This document shows positions 5,977 through 13,584 of a stretch of DNA of 13,632 bases, in pieces. Below the pieces are notes generated by a model. It was not told the DNA's origin and did not search any database. It was given only the letters and a program-made list of their open reading frames with translations. Position 1 is the stretch's first letter; every line of letters begins with the position of its first letter. The DNA lies in the NCBI GenBank assembly GCA_002439285.1, contig DJTQ01000160.1, forward strand, positions 1 through 13,632. Reading direction: 5' to 3'. Source of the DNA: Paenibacillaceae bacterium UBA6304 (GTDB taxonomy: Bacteria; Bacillota; Bacilli; Paenibacillales; Paenibacillaceae). The position numbers were made by a program, and so were the translations under genes.

Positions 5977-7269
5977 TCAATCCCCATCCCCTCTTTGTAT
6001 TGAGATTGTCGGAATCGATACTTCAAACACGGTTCCTGTCCCCGTGAAAGGGCTTTTCACTTCGATACGGCCGCCGAAAGAGTTCACGATGTCACGAACA
6101 TGAGACAGGCCAATACCTGTTGCCGCCGTGCCACCTTCGTCGAGCTTGGTAGTAAATCCGGGCTCGAATACGATCTCCCGATCGGCTTCATCCAGTCCCC
6201 GCCCATCGTCCTGTACGACAAACCGCGTCATGCCCTTCACTTCATAAATCCGCAGCCCAACCGTCCCGGTGTGCGGGATGGCTTCAACGGCATTGGCAAC
6301 CAAGTTGTTTAACAGTGCGAGCAAAGGGATATAGCAGGCTGTCCGGTAATTGACGGTTACCATCTGCTCAAAGGCGATTTCCTTGCCCAGCATCTCCGCA
6401 TACTCCCGGTTGCTCTTCAGCGAGAAATTCGCCATCTGCGAGAGCGGCATGTCGGCTTCGGCTGCGTCCAGCTCGGACAGCTTCAGCAGCCCCGCCAATA
6501 TACGCTGGGAATCCTTCTTCACCTCATGAATCTGCTGCGTGATATCCAGCAGGCGCCGGCTGTATCCGGTCTTCCCACTGCTCTTGAGATCACGGTACAG
6601 CTCGTAGCTTCCAGCAGTTAACCGCTCCACCGTATCCACGGATTTGCGCAGATAGAACACTTCCCCATACAAGCCCGAGCCAAAGTTCAGCATCTGATCT
6701 ACCCGCCGCTGCTGCTCCGCCTGCACCGCCCGCATCCGGTAAATCGCCACACTGCTGTAGATACCGGTCGTAAAATAAGTGCGAAGAATGGCGATGAGAG
6801 ACAGATAGGTCCATTCGTTCAGATGAAAAGAAGAGGTTCCAAGCACGAGCATTCGGGTCAGTAGCTCTGCCTCATTGGAAATAAAATCGACGCAAGCCGC
6901 CGCTCCACCCAGCAGCAGAGGATGCACATGATCGAGTCGGCGCACGAATTTCAAGGCTGCTCCGAACACGATATAGTAGACGGCTGCAGAGATATGGTTG
7001 CAGAAGCTTAGGAACAGAGGTTCATGATTCGGCCAGAACACATCCAGCCCCACACGAAAGAGTAGAACGACAATCCCCGTCAGCACGCCTGTCTTCAGGC
7101 ACGGCAGATCGCGGAGCAACAGGAGGAATAGAAGAAATGCGCTGCTTCCCAGCGCAATGCGAAAAATATCGCCGTCGAAAGGATTGATCTTGAATTCGCC
7201 GGCTACCGCTGTACCTGCGGCTACCAGAAGCATTTGAATTTTCCGGCTCCGGAGAAAGGTTTCCGTCAT
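5977..7269 (-). CDS. glnK: GlnK-like (YcbA-type) sensor histidine kinase
   Basis: With the ATG at 7269 the product has 430 residues. The N-terminal half has several hydrophobic segments (about residues 10-180), followed by a helical dimerisation region with QIHEVKKD and phosphoacceptor candidate His248. The C-terminal ATPase domain shows the N-box NNLVANAVEAI (322-332), DDGRGLDE (354-361) and GIGLSHVRDIV (385-395). The frame extends upstream to a TTG at 7356, but that codon abuts a likely -10 element at 7359-7364. The ATG has a GGAAGGAG site eleven bases upstream, and MTETFLRSRK looks like a natural N-terminus. Its role is to sense glutamine availability and phosphorylate GlnL, as in the B. 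subtilis YcbA/YcbB pair. Confidence 0.85.
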   Translation of the reverse strand: MTETFLRSRKIQMLLVAAGTAVAGEFKINPFDGDIFRIALGSSAFLLFLLLLRDLPCLKTGVLTGIVVLLFRVGLDVFWPNHEPLFLSFCNHISAAVYYIVFGAALKFVRRLDHVHPLLLGGAAACVDFISNEAELLTRMLVLGTSSFHLNEWTYLSLIAILRTYFTTGIYSSVAIYRMRAVQAEQQRRVDQMLNFGSGLYGEVFYLRKSVDTVERLTAGSYELYRDLKSSGKTGYSRRLLDITQQIHEVKKDSQRILAGLLKLSELDAAEADMPLSQMANFSLKSNREYAEMLGKEIAFEQMVTVNYRTACYIPLLALLNNLVANAVEAIPHTGTVGLRIYEVKGMTRFVVQDDGRGLDEADREIVFEPGFTTKLDEGGTAATGIGLSHVRDIVNSFGGRIEVKSPFTGTGTVFEVSIPTISIQRGDGD

Positions 7270-7358
7270 CTTGGCTACAGCTCCTTCCGGTACTTCCCAC
7301 CCGGGAGAAGGAGATTGGCCCGGGCCCGGCACAACTGATATGAAACGAAGTTGCAACT

Positions 7359-7386
7359 ATACTAGCATACTCCCGTTTTTTTTCAA
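7359..7386 (-). promoter_or_regulatory. Possible internal promoter for glnK-glnL
   Basis: On the minus strand, TTGAAA (7381-7386) and TAGTAT (7359-7364) are 16 bases apart, with an extended -10 TG at the usual place. It would let the kinase and regulator be made at a basal level even when the transporter operon is off. Confidence 0.45.
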
Positions 7387-7406
7387 TAAGCACTCTGACA
7401 TGGGGT

Positions 7407-7419
7407 GTTACTCCGTAAC
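7407..7419. repeat. Small inverted repeat after glnP
   Basis: GTTAC-TCC-GTAAC lies nine bases past the glnP stop codon. The five-base arms have no T-run after them on the minus strand, so this is not a convincing terminator. It could be a weak processing hairpin or an operator dyad. Confidence 0.35.
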
Positions 7420-7427
7420 CTAGACCA

Positions 7428-8078
7428 CTAGACTACTTTGTTCTCCAGCCTCCGCGACAGCCGGGATAACAAATAATTGACGGTAAAATAAATTACCGCA
7501 CACAGCAATAGCACCGGAATGGCATAGTTGTAGCTGTGTCCGATAATAATCTGCGCATTGTGCATCAGCTCGGCGAGGGCAATCGCCGTGGCCAGCGAGG
7601 TATCCTTGAGCAGGGAAATAAACTGGCTCACCAAAGGTGGAACCATGCGCCGCAATCCCTGCGGAAGCACAATGTAGCGCAGCGTCTGAACGCTGTTCAG
7701 GCCGGAGGAACGGGCCGCTTCGACCTGCCCCTTCGGAATCGAGTTCAGTCCGCCGCGGACCACCTCGGAGATCATCGCCATTTCAAACACCGTCAAGGCG
7801 ACAATCGCCGCGCCTTCCGCCCCCAGCCTAAGCCCGAGATCCGGCAGCGCAAACCGGCTGAAGAGGATGATGAGCAGCAGCGGCAAATTCCGCAGCAGCT
7901 CCACCAGTACCGCTAACACCGGCGAGAGGACCGGTACCTTGGCATACCGAATGATCCCGATGAGGCTGCCCAATGTAAAGCTGAGCACGATGGATATTAG
8001 CGCTATTTTTAATGTGATTACAAGTCCATGCATCAGAAATAATAGAAAATCAGCCGAATAGGCACCCGCAAAATCCAT
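7428..8078 (-). CDS. glnP: Glutamine-type ABC transporter permease GlnP
   Basis: The 216-residue inner-membrane permease has about five hydrophobic segments and is the usual size for the HisM/GlnP class. The cytoplasmic EAA loop, EAARSSGLNSVQTLRYIVLP at 120-139, contacts the ATPase. The ATG at 8078 has an AGGAGG site nine bases upstream, 23 bases after glnM ends. The protein is clearly related to the other permease in this operon; the two genes share an identical stretch of about 21 bases at the EAA motif (near 7702 and 8384). Together the two permeases should form the heterodimeric channel of the importer. Confidence 0.9.
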   Translation of the reverse strand: MDFAGAYSADFLLFLMHGLVITLKIALISIVLSFTLGSLIGIIRYAKVPVLSPVLAVLVELLRNLPLLLIILFSRFALPDLGLRLGAEGAAIVALTVFEMAMISEVVRGGLNSIPKGQVEAARSSGLNSVQTLRYIVLPQGLRRMVPPLVSQFISLLKDTSLATAIALAELMHNAQIIIGHSYNYAIPVLLLCAVIYFTVNYLLSRLSRRLENKVV

Positions 8079-8101
8079 AACCGTCCGCCTCCTTCTTTCG
8101 T

Positions 8102-8752
8102 TTAGTCATGTCTGGCCAACTTCCGTTCCAGAACCCTGGAGCCGTAGCTGAGCGGGAGCGTCAGGATCAGATAGAACATCGCAACAAACAAATAAGTGTT
8201 AATCGTATCAAACGTGTCCGTCGCAATGACGTCCCCGTAGTACATCAGGTCAAATCCGGCGACGATGCTCAAAATGGACGAATTCTTGACCAGATTGATG
8301 AACTGGTTGCTGAGCGGCGGAATGACCAGCTTAATCGCCTGTGGCAAGATGACATGGATCATCGTCTGCACATAAGACAGCCCGGAGGAACGGGCCGCTT
8401 CGGTCTGTCCCGGTGGCACCGCCATAATACCTGCACGGATCGCCTCCGCAATAAACGAGGAAGTATAAACGGCAAGCCCCATCGTCCCTGAGACAAATCC
8501 GTTCAATGTCACACCCAGCGAGGGTAGTCCCAGATAGAACAGGAACACGACCAGCAGCAGCGGGATATTGCGAAAGAATTCAACATAGGCCGTCCCGAAC
8601 CAGTTCAGCGGTTTGGATCCGGTGATCCGGAACACCGCGATGATCGTGCCCAGTATAAAGCTCCCCGCCAGGCCGAGCAGACTGGCATATATCGTATTCA
8701 TGAATCCCTTCATGAAGAGATCTAAATTACCGATTAATAAGGAAAAATCCAC
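8102..8752 (-). CDS. glnM: Glutamine-type ABC transporter permease GlnM
   Basis: This is a 216-residue permease of the polar amino acid uptake class, with hydrophobic segments from residue 15 to the C-terminus and the EAA loop EAARSSGLSYVQTMIHVILP at 118-137. The start is GTG at 8752, with an AAGGGGTGA ribosome binding site eight bases upstream. It is the partner of GlnP. A stem-loop in the 117-base gap between glnH and this gene may lower permease expression relative to the binding protein. Confidence 0.9.
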   Translation of the reverse strand: MDFSLLIGNLDLFMKGFMNTIYASLLGLAGSFILGTIIAVFRITGSKPLNWFGTAYVEFFRNIPLLLVVFLFYLGLPSLGVTLNGFVSGTMGLAVYTSSFIAEAIRAGIMAVPPGQTEAARSSGLSYVQTMIHVILPQAIKLVIPPLSNQFINLVKNSSILSIVAGFDLMYYGDVIATDTFDTINTYLFVAMFYLILTLPLSYGSRVLERKLARHD

Positions 8753-8779
8753 TGGTTGTCACCCCTTTGGAATTGAAAA

Positions 8780-8817
8780 GAAAGGATGGCTGCGGCAAAG
8801 ATCCCGTCCATCCTTTC
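8780..8817 (-). other. Stem-loop between glnH and glnM
   Basis: On the minus strand GAAAGGATGG pairs perfectly with CCATCCTTTC over ten bases, and an extra CGG/CCG pairing forms inside the 18-base loop; TTTTC follows. Hairpins in this position, after a binding-protein gene, commonly stabilise the upstream mRNA or partly terminate transcription so that the binding protein is made in excess. Confidence 0.7.
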
Positions 8818-8869
8818 GATTGCATACATACGGACTTTATTTAGCGTGCTGACTGACTACCTGCGATAG

Positions 8870-9673
8870 CTATTCGGAAGGCTTCTTCCCGATCCATTTC
8901 TCATAAATCGCGTCGTACTCGCCATTCTCATGCATTTCTTTCAATGCATCGTTGACCGCCTGCACCAGATCGCTATTCCCCTTGCGGATCGCGATGCCGT
9001 ACGGTTCGTCAGTGAACGGCTTACCGACCACCTCATAGTTCGGATCCTGCGCCGCCATCCCGTACAGAATCGCATCATCCGTCGTTAGCGCATCGCCTTG
9101 ACCGGCTTTAAGCGCGCTAAACGCATCCTGGTAGTTGTCAAACTCCAGCACCGTGATGCCGGGGATTTGCTCCTTGATATTTTTCACGGAAGTAGCGCCC
9201 TTTGAGCTCATCACCTTCGTGTCCTTCGTCACGTCCTCAATGCCTTGGATCGGGCTACCCTTCTTCACCAGCAGTGACTGACCAGCTTGGAAATACACGT
9301 CCGAGAAATCCACTTCCTTCTTTCGCTCCTCCGTAATCGTCATCGTCGCCACGACCATGTCGATTTCGCCGTTATTCAGCATAGGAATTCGGGTTTTGGA
9401 GGTCACCTCTTTGAACTCGATCTTGCTCTCATCTCCCAAAATACGCTTTGCAAGCTGCTTCGAAATGTCGATATCGAACCCTTCCACATTGCCGCTCGCC
9501 GGGTCCTTCAGCCCGAATAGCTTCGTGTCAAACTTTACGCCGACAACCAGCTTGCCGCGGTCCTTGATCGCGCCGAGACCGCCTTCTTCTTTCTTGTCAC
9601 CGCAACCGGCGAGTACCGTCATCGCCAGACAAACAGCCATGCCGAGCGAGATCATTTTCCAATGTTTTTTCAT
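8870..9673 (-). CDS. glnH: Glutamine-type ABC transporter substrate-binding lipoprotein GlnH
   Basis: The 267-residue protein has a lipoprotein signal (MKKHWKM, hydrophobic core, lipobox LAGC with Cys24) and a bacterial family 3 solute-binding domain from about residue 38 to the end. LKDPASGNVEGFDIDISKQL and the following GEIDMVVATMTITEERKKEVDFS are typical for glutamine/glutamate and other polar amino acid receptors. It should sit on the outer membrane face and deliver substrate to GlnM/GlnP. The ATG at 9673 has an AAGGAGATG site eight bases upstream and follows glnQ by 15 bases. Glutamine as substrate rests on family likeness and the adjacent GlnK/GlnL; glutamate or another polar amino acid is possible. 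Confidence 0.9.
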   Translation of the reverse strand: MKKHWKMISLGMAVCLAMTVLAGCGDKKEEGGLGAIKDRGKLVVGVKFDTKLFGLKDPASGNVEGFDIDISKQLAKRILGDESKIEFKEVTSKTRIPMLNNGEIDMVVATMTITEERKKEVDFSDVYFQAGQSLLVKKGSPIQGIEDVTKDTKVMSSKGATSVKNIKEQIPGITVLEFDNYQDAFSALKAGQGDALTTDDAILYGMAAQDPNYEVVGKPFTDEPYGIAIRKGNSDLVQAVNDALKEMHENGEYDAIYEKWIGKKPSE

Positions 9674-9688
9674 AGATTCATCTCCTTT

Positions 9689-10441
9689 TTAATGGCTTAA
9701 CAATCGGCCGAGAAACGTCTTCAACCGCTCTTCCTGCGGATTTCCAAAGAACTCTTCAGGCACGCTCTCCTCCAGAATTTGTCCCTGATCCATAAAAACC
9801 ACCCTGTCGGCCACCTCGCGCGCAAAACCCATCTCATGCGTGACCACCACCATCGTCATGCCCTCTCGAGCAAGAGCCTTCATTACATCCAGCACCTCCC
9901 CGACCATTTCCGGATCGAGTGCCGAGGTCGGTTCATCGAACAGCATGATCTTCGGCTTCATCGCCAGCCCCCGGGCAATCGCTACCCGCTGCTGCTGTCC
10001 CCCGGACAACTGGGAAGGGTAGGCCTTCGCCTTATCGGCAATGCCGACCTTCTCCAGATAGTACATGGCCGTATCCGCCGCCTCTTGCTTGGAAGTGCCC
10101 AGAACCTTGACCGGAGCCAGCGTAATATTGTCGATCACCTTCATATGGGGATACAGATTGAAATGCTGGAATACCATGCCGATGTTGCGCCTCACCTGAT
10201 TGATGTCCACCTTGCGGTCATTTACTTGAATTCCGTTCACCGTCAGTTCGCCGCTCGTAATTGTCTCCAGCCGGTTAATGCAGCGCAACATCGTGCTTTT
10301 TCCCGATCCGGAAGGACCCACGACCACCACCACTTCGCCTTCTTCCACTGTTAGCTCGATGTTCTTCAGTACATGAAAATGTCCATAATGCTTCTCTACC
10401 TGATGAAAATGGATCAGCTTCAGTCCCTCCTTCTGGCCCAC
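9689..10441 (-). CDS. glnQ: Glutamine-type ABC transporter ATPase GlnQ
   Basis: This polar amino acid transport ATPase has up to 250 residues. It has Walker [10 protein letters not shown] (42-50), a Q-loop at FQHFNLYPH, the signature LSGGQQQR (145-152), Walker B IMLFDE (165-170), the D-loop SALD, and the switch His202. It powers import through GlnM/GlnP. The frame opens with GTG at 10441, but that codon has only a weak GAGG one base away. A perfect AAGGAGGG lies inside the first codons, eight bases before a CTG at 10417. Starting there gives (M)[11 protein letters not shown], the length typical of the family, so translation probably begins at CTG. The coordinate given is the longest frame with a common start codon. 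Confidence 0.9.
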   Translation of the reverse strand: MGQKEGLKLIHFHQVEKHYGHFHVLKNIELTVEEGEVVVVVGPSGSGKSTMLRCINRLETITSGELTVNGIQVNDRKVDINQVRRNIGMVFQHFNLYPHMKVIDNITLAPVKVLGTSKQEAADTAMYYLEKVGIADKAKAYPSQLSGGQQQRVAIARGLAMKPKIMLFDEPTSALDPEMVGEVLDVMKALAREGMTMVVVTHEMGFAREVADRVVFMDQGQILEESVPEEFFGNPQEERLKTFLGRLLSH

Positions 10442-10475
10442 GCCTCAATCGTCCAGCAAGCAACCGATGTTATGA

Positions 10476-10481
10476 TTTATA
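10476..10481 (-). promoter_or_regulatory. Candidate -10 of the gln transporter operon
   Basis: TATAAA on the minus strand is the best -10 in the region upstream of glnQ. The hexamer 17 bases further upstream is CTATTA, a poor -35, which suggests a promoter that needs an activator. Confidence 0.4.
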
Positions 10482-10510
10482 ACGTGCTATACCCACAGTA
10501 ATAGGCAAGC

Positions 10511-10537
10511 TACGGAATCCTACAGAATCCTACGGAA
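10511..10537 (-). promoter_or_regulatory. Three phased TTCYGTA repeats, candidate GlnL binding sites
   Basis: On the minus strand TTCCGTA, TTCTGTA and TTCCGTA occur at an exact 10-base period, joined by GGA. They end just upstream of the -35 position implied by the TATAAA at 10476-10481. B. subtilis GlnL also binds tandem direct repeats upstream of its target promoter; that GlnL binds here is inferred. Confidence 0.5.
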
Positions 10538-10657
10538 GAATTCCTTTAAAAATGTGATAACTGTTTGTTATGAAGATGATAAGGTGGGATGGAAGCGGTA
10601 GCAGTAACGCGGGCATGGGAGGTTAGTGGAACTTCATTGGCTGGCCGAAGAATCGAC

Positions 10658-10696
10658 AAAAAAAAGAGCCTGCCGCGACGGGTCGCGGCAAAGCTC
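10658..10696 (-). terminator. Intrinsic terminator of ahpC-ahpF
   Basis: On the minus strand a GC-rich stem, GAGC plus TGCCGCGA paired with TCGCGGCA plus GCTC with a small internal bulge, closes the loop CCCG. Eight T residues follow. It lies 30 bases after the ahpF stop codon. Confidence 0.92.
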
Positions 10697-10726
10697 CTTT
10701 TCGTAAATCTATAGGGTTTACATGCT

Positions 10727-12253
10727 TTATTGACGGATCATATAATCGAAGGCACCCAATGCAGCTGTAGCGCCCGATCCCATGGAAATGATGATTTGCT
10801 TGTAAGCGCTGTTCGTGCAATCGCCGGCGGCGAATACGCCCGGAAGCGTAGTTGCGCCATGGTTATCGACGATGATTTCGCCCATGCGAGTACGTTCCAC
10901 CATACCCTCTAACCAATCGGTATTAGGGACGAGACCGATTTGGACAAACACGCCCTGCAATTCAACATGCTGCACTGTTCCGGTTTCCCGTTCAATGTAA
11001 TCGATACCGTCCACTTTGTTGGATCCGGTGATTTCTTTGACTTGAGCGTTCTTAAGCACCGTCGTGTTCGGCAGGCTGTTCAAGCGGTCTTGAAGCACGG
11101 AATCGGCTTTCAATTCCGGCATGAATTCGAACACGGTAACGTGAGCTGCCACACCGGCAAGGTCGATTGCCGCTTCTACGCCGGAATTACCGCCGCCGAT
11201 AACGGCAACATGTTTACCGGCAAACAAAGGACCGTCGCAGTGCGGGCAATAAGCCACGCCCTTGTTCTTGAATTCGGCTTCTCCCGGAACGCCCAGATTA
11301 CGCCAGCGAGCCCCAGTGGATACGATAACCGTTTTGCTCTTGAGTACGGCTCCGTTCTCCAGTTCGACCTCGATGAGATCCTTCTTCTCCAGGCGCTTCA
11401 CGCGTTGCGCCTTCATGATGTCGATATTGTATTCCTTCGCATGCTCTTCAAGACTTGCAGCAAGCTTAGGACCTTCCGTGTATTTCACACTGATGAAATT
11501 CTCGATGCCCAAGGTATCGTTGACTTGACCGCCGAAGCGCTCGGCAACGATTCCTGTCCGAATGCCTTTGCGCGCGGAATAAATCGCTGCGCTCGCGCCG
11601 GCAGGGCCGCCGCCGACAACCAATACTTCGAAAGGCTCCTTGTTCTCGAACTCGGAAGCGTCGGAGGTTCCCAGTTTGGCAAGAATGTCGTCCACGGTCA
11701 TACGGCCGCTTTCGAAGAATTCACCGTTCAGGTGAACGGTCGGCACCGCCATGATTTCTTTGCTCTCCACTTCGGATTTGAACGCCGCTCCGTCGATCAT
11801 CGTATGCGTGATGTTCGGATTCAGAACGCTCATCATGTTCAGAGCTTGCACAACATCAGGACAGTTGTGGCAAGACAGACTGACATAGGTTTCGAAGTTG
11901 AATTCGCCTTTGATTCCCTTAATGCGATCGATGACGCTTTGATCCGCCTTAGGAGCTCTTCCGCTGACCTGAAGCAAAGCCAATACCAGGGAAGTGAATT
12001 CGTGTCCGAGCGGTACTCCGGCAAAAGTGATGCCGGTGTCTTCGCCCGGGCGATTCACGCTAAAGCTTGGTGTTCTAGGCAAAGATGTCTGCTCTACCGT
12101 AATGCGGGAAGACATGCTGGTCAGTTCATTGACCAAATCCGTCATGTCTTCCGATACGGAATCGGAGCCCGTGCTGACCTTCAGCAGAACATCGCCTTCC
12201 ATAAGCTCAAGGTATTGTGCTAGCTGGTTTTTTATGTCTGCATCCAGTTTCAT
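10727..12253 (-). CDS. ahpF: Alkyl hydroperoxide reductase subunit F (AhpF)
   Basis: The 508-residue flavoprotein passes electrons from NAD(P)H to AhpC. Residues 1-195 form the two thioredoxin-like folds of the N-terminal domain; CHNC at 128-131 is the disulfide that reduces AhpC. From residue 205 the thioredoxin-reductase-like part shows the FAD motif GGGPAGA (214-220), the redox pair CPHC (336-339), the nucleotide-binding motif GGGNSG (353-358) and the C-terminal FAD contact GVFAAGDC. All expected cysteines are present and the length matches intact AhpF, so it is not a plain thioredoxin reductase. The ATG at 12253 has an AAGGGAG ribosome binding site and lies 13 bases after ahpC, so the two genes are cotranscribed. 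Cytoplasmic. Confidence 0.95.
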   Translation of the reverse strand: MKLDADIKNQLAQYLELMEGDVLLKVSTGSDSVSEDMTDLVNELTSMSSRITVEQTSLPRTPSFSVNRPGEDTGITFAGVPLGHEFTSLVLALLQVSGRAPKADQSVIDRIKGIKGEFNFETYVSLSCHNCPDVVQALNMMSVLNPNITHTMIDGAAFKSEVESKEIMAVPTVHLNGEFFESGRMTVDDILAKLGTSDASEFENKEPFEVLVVGGGPAGASAAIYSARKGIRTGIVAERFGGQVNDTLGIENFISVKYTEGPKLAASLEEHAKEYNIDIMKAQRVKRLEKKDLIEVELENGAVLKSKTVIVSTGARWRNLGVPGEAEFKNKGVAYCPHCDGPLFAGKHVAVIGGGNSGVEAAIDLAGVAAHVTVFEFMPELKADSVLQDRLNSLPNTTVLKNAQVKEITGSNKVDGIDYIERETGTVQHVELQGVFVQIGLVPNTDWLEGMVERTRMGEIIVDNHGATTLPGVFAAGDCTNSAYKQIIISMGSGATAALGAFDYMIRQ

Positions 12254-12266
12254 TTTATTCTCTCCC

Positions 12267-12830
12267 TTAAATTTTACCTACAAGATCCAGGCTCGGTTTC
12301 AATGTTTCGGAGCCTTCTTTCCATTTAGCCGGGCACACTTCGCCTGGATGATTACGAACGTATTGAGCAGCTTTGAGCTTGTCTACCAATGTACTTGCAT
12401 CGCGGCCGATACCGCCAGCTGTAATCTCAACGGTTTGAATCACGCCATCCGGGTCGATGATGAATGTTCCGCGGTCTGCAACGCCTTCTTCTTCAATCAA
12501 CACGTCAAAGTTACGGGAGATCGTATGGGAAGGGTCGCCAATCATGATGTACTCTACTTTGCCAATAGCTTCGGAGCTGTCATGCCAAGCTTTGTGCACG
12601 AAGTGGGAATCCGTGGATACGGAGTATACTTCAACGTTCATGTCTTTCAAAGTAGCGTATTGATTCTGCAAATCTTCAAGCTCGGTTGGGCATACAAAAG
12701 TGAAGTCCGCCGGATAGAAACATACAACGCTCCATTTTCCTTTCATGTCTGCTTCCGATACCTCGATGAAATTTCCGTTGTGAAATGCAGATGCTTTAAA
12801 TGGGAGTACTTCTTTTCCAATCAGTGACAT
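12267..12830 (-). CDS. ahpC: Alkyl hydroperoxide reductase subunit C (AhpC peroxiredoxin)
   Basis: This 187-residue typical 2-Cys peroxiredoxin reduces hydrogen peroxide, organic peroxides and peroxynitrite. The peroxidatic Cys47 lies in DFTFVCPTE and the resolving Cys166 in [15 protein letters not shown] at 139-143 and a further Cys37 are also present. It is recycled by the AhpF encoded immediately downstream. The ATG at 12830 has a TGGAGG site nine bases upstream. A strong promoter with a PerR-type box precedes the gene, so induction by peroxide is expected. Confidence 0.97.
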   Translation of the reverse strand: MSLIGKEVLPFKASAFHNGNFIEVSEADMKGKWSVVCFYPADFTFVCPTELEDLQNQYATLKDMNVEVYSVSTDSHFVHKAWHDSSEAIGKVEYIMIGDPSHTISRNFDVLIEEEGVADRGTFIIDPDGVIQTVEITAGGIGRDASTLVDKLKAAQYVRNHPGEVCPAKWKEGSETLKPSLDLVGKI

Positions 12831-12875
12831 ATGAACTTACCTCCAAAATTATATTTTAATGTGTTAATGCCTTGT

Positions 12876-12890
12876 TTATAGTTATTATTA
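12876..12890. promoter_or_regulatory. PerR-type box overlapping the ahpC promoter
   Basis: TTATAGTTATTATTA matches the Bacillus PerR consensus TTATAATNATTATAA at 12 of 14 specified positions. It overlaps the -10 and the expected start point, the usual site for PerR repression that is lifted by peroxide. Confidence 0.75.
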
Positions 12891-12915
12891 TATGAGAACC
12901 CTTCTCAATGGTCAA
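12887..12915 (-). promoter_or_regulatory. SigA promoter of ahpC-ahpF
   Basis: On the minus strand TTGACC (12910-12915) and a perfect TATAAT (12887-12892) are separated by 17 bases. The -10 lies 57 bases upstream of the ahpC start codon. Confidence 0.85.
12893..12907. promoter_or_regulatory. Unassigned palindrome in the ahpC promoter spacer
   Basis: TGAGAA-CCC-TTCTCA is a perfect six-base-arm dyad between the -35 and -10. It partly fits a Fur-family 7-1-7 pattern (TGATAATNATTATCA, 10 of 14). It may be a second operator, but the regulator is unknown. Confidence 0.45.
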
Positions 12916-12959
12916 TGGTGTTCATAAACTCTTCATCTTTTTGCAAGTGAAGGCGGCTT

Positions 12960-12973
12960 ATAACTTTAGTTAT
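12960..12973. repeat. Palindrome downstream of the cupin gene
   Basis: ATAACT-TT-AGTTAT lies between the cupin stop codon and the ahpC promoter. It has no T-tract, and the AT-rich context makes chance possible. I see no terminator for the cupin gene in 12916-13037. Confidence 0.35.
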
Positions 12974-13037
12974 CACTATAGAATCTACTAAAACTATGAT
13001 TTCCCTCACAACAAACCCTTATTCTTTCAACAAAATT

Positions 13038-13538
13038 TTATTTTACCCATTTATGAAGCAGGGGCCCCTCTTTGCCAAACACCGGATCAGTAACCGGGAC
13101 AGGTACGTTCCTGATCTCGGCGATCGCTTGTGCGCGCTCCTCCGGTCTGCGTTCCCGCAAATTAGGCGAGATCCCTTCGGGATAAGCGCCTACCACTTCA
13201 AAATCCGGGCTGCTTGTCAGCTTCTTATGAGCGGTTCCCACCGGCAGTACGATGATATCTCCGGTTTGCAGTTCGAGCCGCTCTCCCGCGTCACCGCCGA
13301 TCAGTACGGTTGCCGCTCCGGATCTAACACCAAGCACCTCATGCGTGTTGGTATGGTAATGGTGATAGTCATAGATCCCGCCGATCCAACTGCCACTCCA
13401 TCCATGGCGCTGGAATGCCTCTTCCATTCCGCCCGGGTTGTCCTTGAATACGCCCAGGTATACAATGACCGGCAATTCGGGGTTATTGGGAACCTCTCCA
13501 TCGTCCTTCACAAAAAAAGATCTGACTAGCTGTTCCAT
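13038..13538 (-). CDS. YjlB-like cupin-domain protein
   Basis: This 166-residue single-domain cupin resembles Bacillus YjlB. The first cupin motif gives candidate metal ligands in YDYHHYHTNTHEVLGV (His60, His62 and His66 with Glu67). The second motif is LPVGTAHKKL with His104, and VVGAYPEG follows. The frame can be read from GTG at 13559, but the GAGAGGAG ribosome binding site lies within those first codons, ten bases before the ATG at 13538, so the ATG is preferred. The substrate is unknown; cupins range from dioxygenases to isomerases and binding proteins. It is transcribed towards ahpC from its own upstream region, which carries two dyads. Confidence 0.85.
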   Translation of the reverse strand: MEQLVRSFFVKDDGEVPNNPELPVIVYLGVFKDNPGGMEEAFQRHGWSGSWIGGIYDYHHYHTNTHEVLGVRSGAATVLIGGDAGERLELQTGDIIVLPVGTAHKKLTSSPDFEVVGAYPEGISPNLRERRPEERAQAIAEIRNVPVPVTDPVFGKEGPLLHKWVK

Positions 13539-13567
13539 GATCGTCCAACTCCTCTCCACTCATTGGT

Positions 13568-13580
13568 GTACTCGTAGTAC
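13568..13580. promoter_or_regulatory. Dyad GTACT-N3-AGTAC upstream of the cupin gene
   Basis: A perfect inverted repeat with five-base arms lies 30-42 bases upstream of the cupin ATG, where an operator near the transcription start would be. The regulator is unknown. Confidence 0.35.
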
Positions 13581-13584
13581 CTGT

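Noticed and set aside
5101..6003. Plus-strand open frame (300 codons) opposite glnL
   Set aside because: It is a shadow of the response regulator gene, with no ribosome binding site and no recognisable domain.
10551..10572. TnrA/GlnR box upstream of glnQ
   Set aside because: I tested both strands around TGTGATAACTGTTTG; the second half-site does not fit TNACA at the required spacing.
10940..12223. Long plus-strand open frame (427 codons) opposite ahpF
   Set aside because: It is antisense to a complete, motif-rich AhpF. The sequence is His/Arg/Phe-rich, has no recognisable domain, and arises from codon bias on the other strand.
10727..12253. Thioredoxin reductase (trxB)
   Set aside because: The extra 200-residue N-terminal double thioredoxin fold with CHNC and the position directly after ahpC identify AhpF.
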